Source: an uncultured Clostridia bacterium
Lineage (GTDB): Bacteria > Bacillota > Clostridia > Oscillospirales > Acutalibacteraceae
Assembly (NCBI GenBank): GCA_947631945.1
Contig: CANRNI010000003.1
Location: 1-64,000, forward strand
Direction of reading: 5' to 3'
Length of the DNA: 64,000 nucleotides
Shown: in pieces, positions 58,502-64,000 of the stretch
Position numbering within the stretch: the first letter of the stretch is position 1
How the letters are laid out: the number at the start of each line of letters is the position of its first letter
Translations under genes and position numbers: made by a program
The notes under the pieces: model-generated
Told to the model about the DNA's origin: nothing
Database searches by the model: none
What the model saw: the letters and a program-made list of their open reading frames with translations, nothing else

Positions 58502-61500
58502 TTATTCTATCGCTTTTAGAGATTCTACCATATTTATATTGAGCATTTTTTTATGCATTATGAGGTTTACCAACACAGCGAATATTGCCGTAAGAACAGC
58601 CGCGATTACATAGCTGTACCATGAAAGGGTTTGTACGAACATAACCGTATCCACTGAGCAGTATATCAGCAGCAGTTTATGAACAAAAACGCCAAGCACA
58701 AGCCCCAGAATAATTCCCATAATCGTGAGTACAACGTTTTCTCTGTAAATATAGGCTGAAACCTCTTTGTTATGGAAACCGAGAACTCTTATTGTCGCAA
58801 GCTCTCTCTGTCGCTCGGAAATGTTTATATTGCTCAGATTATACAAAACGATGAAAGCGAGCAGTCCCGCCGCGACCACAAAAATTATGATAATTATGCT
58901 AAGAACACCGATAACTTCATTTAAAGTATCGACTGTGTCCGATATAAACGCGACAGCGTTTATGCTGTCATACGCCATAAGCTCAGACGACAACTGAGCC
59001 TGCTTCGTTTCCGCGTTCGCACCCGCCGCAGCGGTATCGGAAAGAACGCTCGGGTCAACTGTACCTATAGCGAAATTATAGGATACGGGAGTCTGGAAAA
59101 GATACTGATAAAGATTTTCGGAAAGATAAATATAGCTGAAAGCGTAATTCTCCGTTATCGAAGCTACGGGGATACTGATTCTCTCTCCGTCGGCCATATC
59201 GACCCACACGGAATCGCCTATCCCGGTATTTGTATCCTGCGCGAATTTTTCGGTAATCATAGCTCCCGTATCATCGAGCGACAGAGCTTCTCCGCTTTTT
59301 CTGTTGTTCAGCTTTATAAATTCGGCAAATTTTGCATTGTCCTTTGGCACAAACAGATAAACGTCCTCGGTTTTATCGGAATTTTCCGAGCCTCCCGTAA
59401 CGGAAAGCATTGAGGAAAGCATTATATCCGAAATTCTGCCGTCGGATTTGAGTATCTGCATTGTAGCTGAATCTTCGGTCTGATTTTCAGCGAACGCGAT
59501 TTGCACGTCGTACCGAGAAATACCGTTATCTCCGTACTGCATTGACATTATTCCGCTTATTGAAGAATAAAGTCCTGCGCTTGCGAGAATAAGCGCGGTA
59601 CATCCTCCGACGCCCAACACCGTCATTACAAATCTTGTCTTTTTTCTGAAAAGATTTCTTGTCGTTACCTTACTCGTAAAGCTCATACGCTTCCATATAA
59701 AATGTATTTTTTCGAGCAGTACACGTTTTCCGGGTTTCGGAGCTTTGGGACGCATGAGCGAGGCCGGATGTACTCTGAGTTCTCTCGCGGAAGCTATTCC
59801 CGATGCTAAAAGGGTAGTCAAAAGCGAAATACCCATACCGGCTACGATATATTTTACTGGAAACGTGAACTCAAGAGACGGCATTGTAAACATTATGGAG
59901 TACGCCTTGAAAATAGCGAAAGGAATCGCGTACAAGCCTATTATGATGCCTATAAGAGAGCCTATAACGCTGGCAAAAAGCGCGTAAATTATATATTTTG
60001 ACGCGATTGCGGCGCTTGAGTAACCGAGAGCCTTGAGCGTTCCCATTCGTGTGCGCTCCTCTTCAACCATTCTTGACATCGTCGTAAGGCATACCAATGC
60101 CGCGACAAGGAAGAATATTACGGGGAATATATTTGATAAAACATTTACGTTATTAACCGCGCTTTCGTAGCTTGAATAGCCCGGCGTATCGTTTCTGTCA
60201 TATATATTCCATTTGGCCGAGGACGCTTTCTTCAATAAATTTTTTGCGCTGTCAATCTTTTTTTCGGCGTTTGCAAGCTGAGTTTCCGAATCGGCTTTAA
60301 TCCTGTTATATTCGGATTTTGCCTTTTCAAGATAAGTTTCGGCGTTTGCGATAGTGGCTTTAAGGAGATTCAGGTCGTTGTCTACCGAATTTTTATTGAG
60401 CATAAGCTCAATTTGTGCCTGCGTCAGAGTGCTGTTTGAGCCTTCCAACTGCGTATAGAAATCATTAAGACTGTCATATGCGCTTTCAAGCTGTTCTTCG
60501 GCGGCGTCGTTTTCTTTCTGCATAAGATTAAGATACTGCGCGGCTGTCGCAAATTTATTTTTATATTCGGTCAATTGTTTATTTGCGTTATTAAGGTCGT
60601 TTTCATAAACCGCGAGCTGATTTTTCTGCTGTTCGAGATAAGGATTTATCAGAGCTACGGCCTCCATAGCCATGCTCACGGCCGATAAAGATACAATAGA
60701 CTGATAAAGCGACGGATTGATATTTTGCAGGGTCTGTAATACCTGAGACAATTGGCTGTCGTCGATTTTTCCGTCCTGCCATTCCTGCAAAGACGTAAGC
60801 ACGCTGTTTGTGGCTTCGATTACGTTATTAGTAGTCGAAACAAGCTGCGCCGCCGTATTTACTGTAGCTTGCGCCGTATTAAGGGCATTTTGAGCGGTAT
60901 TATATTCATTAACGGCGGAGGACAGTTGTTTTGCCTTTTCCGCCTGCGTCTTTTTAGCGGTATTGTATGCTTCCAGCATAGCGTTATATTTTTCGACCGC
61001 CTGTTGATATAAGCTGTAGTTGCCGTTAAATTCACTCTCGGCAATACCGAGCGCCTCGGCCGCTTTATTCACAGCCTCATTATAAGAGCCTTCCGGGTCA
61101 TTTACATATTCTTGATACAGAGCGATTTGCTCCTCGGCTTCCTTAAGTCCGTCGTCAAGCGTTTTTTTTGCGGAATTATAATTTTTTTCGGCTGTTTTTA
61201 TCTGTTCCGGCAGAGTTTCGGATAATTCGGAGGCGCGAACCGTTACGTTGCCGCTGCCTACTTCGGTTATCTTTTCAATAACGGGAGAAAGATGATTAAA
61301 GTATTCATCGGAATAAGGCTCGAAATTATCGGCGTTTTCAACGGTGAGATAAATCTCGCTGTAATAATCGTTTGAAAACGCGCTTTCGGGAATAAAAATA
61401 TACGTTCCTATTTTTCCGTTGCCAACAAGACTGTTTCCGCGTTCGAATGAAAGGTAGTAAGGCGATTCGATTATTCCTACTATCTGAAATTCCTTAACCG

Positions 61501-62053
61501 TAAGATTGGACAAATCGGAATTTGCGTCCTCCTCAAGCTTAATATAGTTGCCTATCCGATAGCTTTCGGGAGTGGAAAGTCTGCTCGCGTCAACGAGGCA
61601 CTGGTTCGCGGCGGTCGGATACGTTCCTTCAAGAAGTATCGGTCTGTTGATAAAATCGGGGTCGTCCGCGCCGTAATAATACCTCTGGAGTTTATTCAAA
61701 TCAATTCCGTATGCGCGCACGCTTATCTGAGCACCGTCAATATCTATTTCGGGCTGACCGTTTACAAGCACAAGAGCGTCCGCGAATTTACAACCCATAG
61801 CTCCGCTTACGCCCTGCGTGTTTTTTATCGCGGCAAGGTCGTCCGACGTAAGACCTATAGGCGACTGTACTCTTATATCCATAAGATTATTTGACGAAAA
61901 ATAATCTTTCGCCGTCGTATTCATGGAAGGTCCCGCAGATTTAACTCCGACGAAAAAACCCGCTCCCAGAGCGACGATTATTATTATCGAAATAAATCTT
62001 GCCTTTGATTTTTTTACGGCGCGAAAAATATCCGCCAATAAAGCTCTGCTCAA
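58502..62053 (-). CDS. giant FtsX-type ABC permease with extracellular coiled coil
   Basis: A 1183-residue permease of the FtsX/MacB class. An N-terminal helix (FISIIIIVALGAGFFVGVKS, about 19-38) is followed by an extracellular domain to about 290, a long Ala/Gln/Asn-rich coiled coil (about 290-650), three helices (about 665-780), a second extracellular domain and three C-terminal helices (about 1040-1170). Both FtsX domains are present, a full-length duplicated form. TTG 62053 is used because GGAGGGG lies 5 bases upstream. ATG 62077 would overlap the ATPase stop region. Such permeases work with the MacB-like ATPase in export, antimicrobial resistance or cell-envelope mechanics. The substrate is unknown. 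Confidence 0.9.
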   Translation of the reverse strand: MSRALLADIFRAVKKSKARFISIIIIVALGAGFFVGVKSAGPSMNTTAKDYFSSNNLMDIRVQSPIGLTSDDLAAIKNTQGVSGAMGCKFADALVLVNGQPEIDIDGAQISVRAYGIDLNKLQRYYYGADDPDFINRPILLEGTYPTAANQCLVDASRLSTPESYRIGNYIKLEEDANSDLSNLTVKEFQIVGIIESPYYLSFERGNSLVGNGKIGTYIFIPESAFSNDYYSEIYLTVENADNFEPYSDEYFNHLSPVIEKITEVGSGNVTVRASELSETLPEQIKTAEKNYNSAKKTLDDGLKEAEEQIALYQEYVNDPEGSYNEAVNKAAEALGIAESEFNGNYSLYQQAVEKYNAMLEAYNTAKKTQAEKAKQLSSAVNEYNTAQNALNTAQATVNTAAQLVSTTNNVIEATNSVLTSLQEWQDGKIDDSQLSQVLQTLQNINPSLYQSIVSLSAVSMAMEAVALINPYLEQQKNQLAVYENDLNNANKQLTEYKNKFATAAQYLNLMQKENDAAEEQLESAYDSLNDFYTQLEGSNSTLTQAQIELMLNKNSVDNDLNLLKATIANAETYLEKAKSEYNRIKADSETQLANAEKKIDSAKNLLKKASSAKWNIYDRNDTPGYSSYESAVNNVNVLSNIFPVIFFLVAALVCLTTMSRMVEEERTRMGTLKALGYSSAAIASKYIIYALFASVIGSLIGIIIGLYAIPFAIFKAYSIMFTMPSLEFTFPVKYIVAGMGISLLTTLLASGIASARELRVHPASLMRPKAPKPGKRVLLEKIHFIWKRMSFTSKVTTRNLFRKKTRFVMTVLGVGGCTALILASAGLYSSISGIMSMQYGDNGISRYDVQIAFAENQTEDSATMQILKSDGRISDIMLSSMLSVTGGSENSDKTEDVYLFVPKDNAKFAEFIKLNNRKSGEALSLDDTGAMITEKFAQDTNTGIGDSVWVDMADGERISIPVASITENYAFSYIYLSENLYQYLFQTPVSYNFAIGTVDPSVLSDTAAAGANAETKQAQLSSELMAYDSINAVAFISDTVDTLNEVIGVLSIIIIIFVVAAGLLAFIVLYNLSNINISERQRELATIRVLGFHNKEVSAYIYRENVVLTIMGIILGLVLGVFVHKLLLIYCSVDTVMFVQTLSWYSYVIAAVLTAIFAVLVNLIMHKKMLNINMVESLKAIE

Positions 62054-62066
62054 TTTTACCCCTCCG

Positions 62067-62768
62067 TTACCATTCAATCATATCAACGGAAAGCGGAGTT
62101 TCGTTGATTTCGATGCGGTTTACACGGCCGTTTTTCATTGTTATTATCCTGTCGGCGATGGGAGTTATCGCCTGATTATGCGTTATTATTATAACTGTCA
62201 TGCCGGTATTGTGACACGTCTGCTGCAAAAGCGCAAGTATCTGCTTGCCGGTTTTATAATCGAGCGCGCCCGTAGGCTCGTCGCAAAGGAGAAGTTTGGG
62301 ATTTTTAGCCAATGCTCTCGCTATCGCAACTCTCTGCTGTTCACCGCCCGAAAGCTGGGAAGGGAAGTTGTTCATTCTGTCGCCGAGCCCCACGCGTTCA
62401 AGCACCTTTGCCGGATTTAAAGATTTATTGCTTATTTGAGAGGCAAGCTCAACATTTTCAAGCGCGGTAAGATTCGGAACGAGATTATAGAACTGAAAAA
62501 CAAAGCCTACGTCATAACGTCTGTAATCTGTAAGACGCTTGTCGCTGTAATTATTTATAAGCTCTCCGCCTATACGCACTTTACCGTCGTTGCAGTCGTC
62601 CATGCCGCCCAAAATATTAAGAACGGTGGTTTTTCCTGCTCCGCTCGGACCGACTATCATGCATAGCTCGCCCTGTTCAACAGAAAACGTAACGTTATCG
62701 ACGGCGTTTATAGTAACCTCTCCCATTTTGTAGCGTTTGTAGACAGAATCCAATTCAATAAAACTCAT
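62067..62768 (-). CDS. MacB/LolD-type ABC ATPase
   Basis: A 233-residue ATPase: Walker [17 protein letters not shown] (about 38-53), Q-loop VFQFYNL, signature [15 protein letters not shown] (about 138-152), Walker [13 protein letters not shown] (about 159-170), and switch His in IIITHNQAI. The [18 protein letters not shown] stretch is standard for LolD/MacB-type proteins. It partners the FtsX-type permease whose start lies 14 bp after its stop. Upstream GGAGGATAAAAA precedes the ATG. Confidence 0.95.
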   Translation of the reverse strand: MSFIELDSVYKRYKMGEVTINAVDNVTFSVEQGELCMIVGPSGAGKTTVLNILGGMDDCNDGKVRIGGELINNYSDKRLTDYRRYDVGFVFQFYNLVPNLTALENVELASQISNKSLNPAKVLERVGLGDRMNNFPSQLSGGEQQRVAIARALAKNPKLLLCDEPTGALDYKTGKQILALLQQTCHNTGMTVIIITHNQAITPIADRIITMKNGRVNRIEINETPLSVDMIEW

Positions 62769-62828
62769 TTTTTATCCTCCGAATTTATATATCCATTCAC
62801 TTTTCTTTACCGTTTATCGCATTTGCAA

Positions 62829-64000
62829 TTATAGTTTTTCATATAATTCCGTCATTATTTTCGCGGCCGCGCCGCCCGCGTATTTCAGTCCCGAACCGCT
62901 GTTTTCAAGAACGGCAACAACCGCATACGGAAAAGAATCGTCATAAGAAAAACCAACGAACCACGCGTGCGGCTGTTTGTTGTCAATTTCGGCCGTACCC
63001 GTTTTTCCGCACATTGTCAAACCGCCGAACATATAATCTCCGTAATAGTCGGAAACGTTTGACCTTAAAAGCTCTTTAAGCGTTGAGGCCGTGGACGGAT
63101 TTATGGATACGCCGGAGGACACGGGCTCCGCTTCATAGACGGCGCGTCCGCTCCCGTTTACCGCCGATTTAACAAAATACGGCTCATATGATGTTCCGCC
63201 GTTTGCCACCGCGCACATGAAATTTAAAAATGAATACGGATTTACAAGGGTAGTGGATTGTCCGATTCCCGCCCACCCGAGTTCGTTTTCCGAAATTGAT
63301 TCGGAAGCGGCGCATATGCCAGATTTTGTATGCAGTCTGTCTATCGTATCATGGGAAATACCAAGTCCGGCGGTTTCAAAAGCCTTGTTTAAATTATCAG
63401 CGCCGAGCTGTACGGCTATCTGCGCAAACGCCACGTTGCAGGACTGATTAAGCGCCTGTTTGAAAGTAACCGTTCCGTGGACATCGTTGCATATTATTTT
63501 TCCGCCGCCGAGGGAATATGAACCCGAACAATAAAATGTCTGATTAAATATGTCGTCGATATTTTCAATAGCCCCCAGTGCCGTTACAGTCTTAAAAGTA
63601 GAACCGGGGGTATAAAGACCGCCGAAAAGTCTGTTGATATATACACCCTCGTATTTTTCCTCATCGTCCAAATCGTTCGGTTTGTTATATACGTCATATG
63701 AAGGAGACGTAGCGATACATACAAGCTCGCCTGTTTTATAGTTGCATACGGCGATACAGCCCTTATACGGATAAAGAGCGTTATACGCGGATGCGCATAG
63801 CTTCGAATCAAGGGTAAGCTTAAGAGTATTTCCCGACGTTTTATTTACGCCGTAAACTATATTATATCCGCACAAATCCTCTCGGAACGTATCCTGTATA
63901 CCCCCGTCTATAAATCCCTTGTCATCACCGATAATATGAAGAAGCGCAGCTCTCGTATCAGAATTTTCCGCATATTTTCTTTCTCCGTTTTCGGTATACG
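62829..64000 (-). CDS. class B penicillin-binding protein, transpeptidase (5' end outside the window)
   Basis: At least 390 residues of a monofunctional PBP reading inward from the window end, so the N-terminal membrane helix and part of the dimerisation domain are missing. The frame is open to 64000 (YTENGERKYAENSDTRAALH near the edge). Catalytic motifs: STFK (SxxK, in TPGSTFKTVTALG), SCN (SxN, in NQSCNVAF), and KTG (MCGKTGTAE). The linker LTLDSKLCASAYNAL and GCIAVCNYKTGELVCIA are typical of PbpA/PBP2-like proteins of spore formers. Acts outside the membrane in cross-linking of septal or lateral wall. The C-terminus is close to the fold end. Confidence 0.93.
   Translation of the reverse strand, partial: YTENGERKYAENSDTRAALLHIIGDDKGFIDGGIQDTFREDLCGYNIVYGVNKTSGNTLKLTLDSKLCASAYNALYPYKGCIAVCNYKTGELVCIATSPSYDVYNKPNDLDDEEKYEGVYINRLFGGLYTPGSTFKTVTALGAIENIDDIFNQTFYCSGSYSLGGGKIICNDVHGTVTFKQALNQSCNVAFAQIAVQLGADNLNKAFETAGLGISHDTIDRLHTKSGICAASESISENELGWAGIGQSTTLVNPYSFLNFMCAVANGGTSYEPYFVKSAVNGSGRAVYEAEPVSSGVSINPSTASTLKELLRSNVSDYYGDYMFGGLTMCGKTGTAEIDNKQPHAWFVGFSYDDSFPYAVVAVLENSGSGLKYAGGAAAKIMTELYEKL

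Noticed and set aside
1-64000. CRISPR arrays or classical defence islands
   Set aside because: No series of regularly spaced direct repeats and no cas, toxin-antitoxin or abortive infection pair is recognised. The only repeats are the palindromic elements.

Overview
The window looks like chromosome of an anaerobic, endospore-forming, Gram-positive Clostridia bacterium, probably a gut Oscillospiraceae/Ruminococcaceae relative. The evidence is a complete spoIIIA sporulation operon, the Firmicutes order SRP RNA-dnaX-ybaB-recR, MutS2, YlxM-Ffh, AT-leaning codon use, frequent TTG starts and AGGAGG-type ribosome sites. The species cannot be fixed from the sequence alone.

Layout. 1-2400 is the right end of a foreign, AT-rich integrated element: a fragment of a phage-type C5 cytosine methyltransferase, a Tn916-type excisionase and a tyrosine integrase. 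2600-9900 (+) is housekeeping: a VTT membrane protein, galK, mutS2, ylxM, ffh, rpsP and khpA. 9990-14030 (-) is a transport cluster: a Crp/Fnr regulator, an SsuABC/NMT1-type ABC importer and a formate/nitrite channel. 14180-21700 (-) holds a very large secreted double metallophosphoesterase, a small HTH regulator, a GH38 alpha-mannosidase and a NifU-like protein. 21837-26706 (+) is spoIIIAA-AH. 26810-38293 (+) is a long collinear run: nusB, a divergent TsaD paralogue, xseA, xseB, ispA, dxs, tlyA, nadK, argR, recN, a TIM-barrel isomerase and tyrS. 38564-45476 (-) holds an ADP-ribosyltransferase-like unknown, a cytidylate-kinase-like protein, an unknown, an FGGY sugar kinase, recR, ybaB, dnaX and the SRP RNA. 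Then come an Asn/Gln-rich micro-gene, a GPH sugar symporter, tRNA-Met and tRNA-Glu, an ADP-ribosylglycohydrolase, pfkA-dnaE-araD (-), a heterodimeric ABC exporter (+), a giant FtsX-type permease with its ATPase (-), and a class B PBP cut by the window end.

Function. The genes cover galactose, pentose and mannoside use (galK, araD, the FGGY kinase, the GPH symporter, GH38), glycolysis (pfkA), isoprenoid precursor synthesis (dxs, ispA), DNA replication and repair (dnaE, dnaX, recR, recN, mutS2, xseAB) and protein targeting (ffh plus the SRP RNA).

Main novelty. A family of short palindromic MITE-like elements recurs between genes, with a 19-bp terminal inverted repeat (AGGCAATACCGCATAATTA). It comes in exactly two sizes, 173 bp (two copies) and 73 bp (two copies), which differ by a 100-bp internal module bordered by a CAGATGYGC repeat. 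All four copies have identical dinucleotides on both sides (AA, TA, TT, TA). Decayed relatives lie near 17.85, 39.15 and possibly 48.95 kb. Other leads are an inverted-repeat-flanked promoter before ylxM-ffh, a promoter nested inside a terminator before the integrase, a tandem metallophosphoesterase fusion, a DnaX with an acidic repeat linker, and a PARP-fold-like unknown protein.
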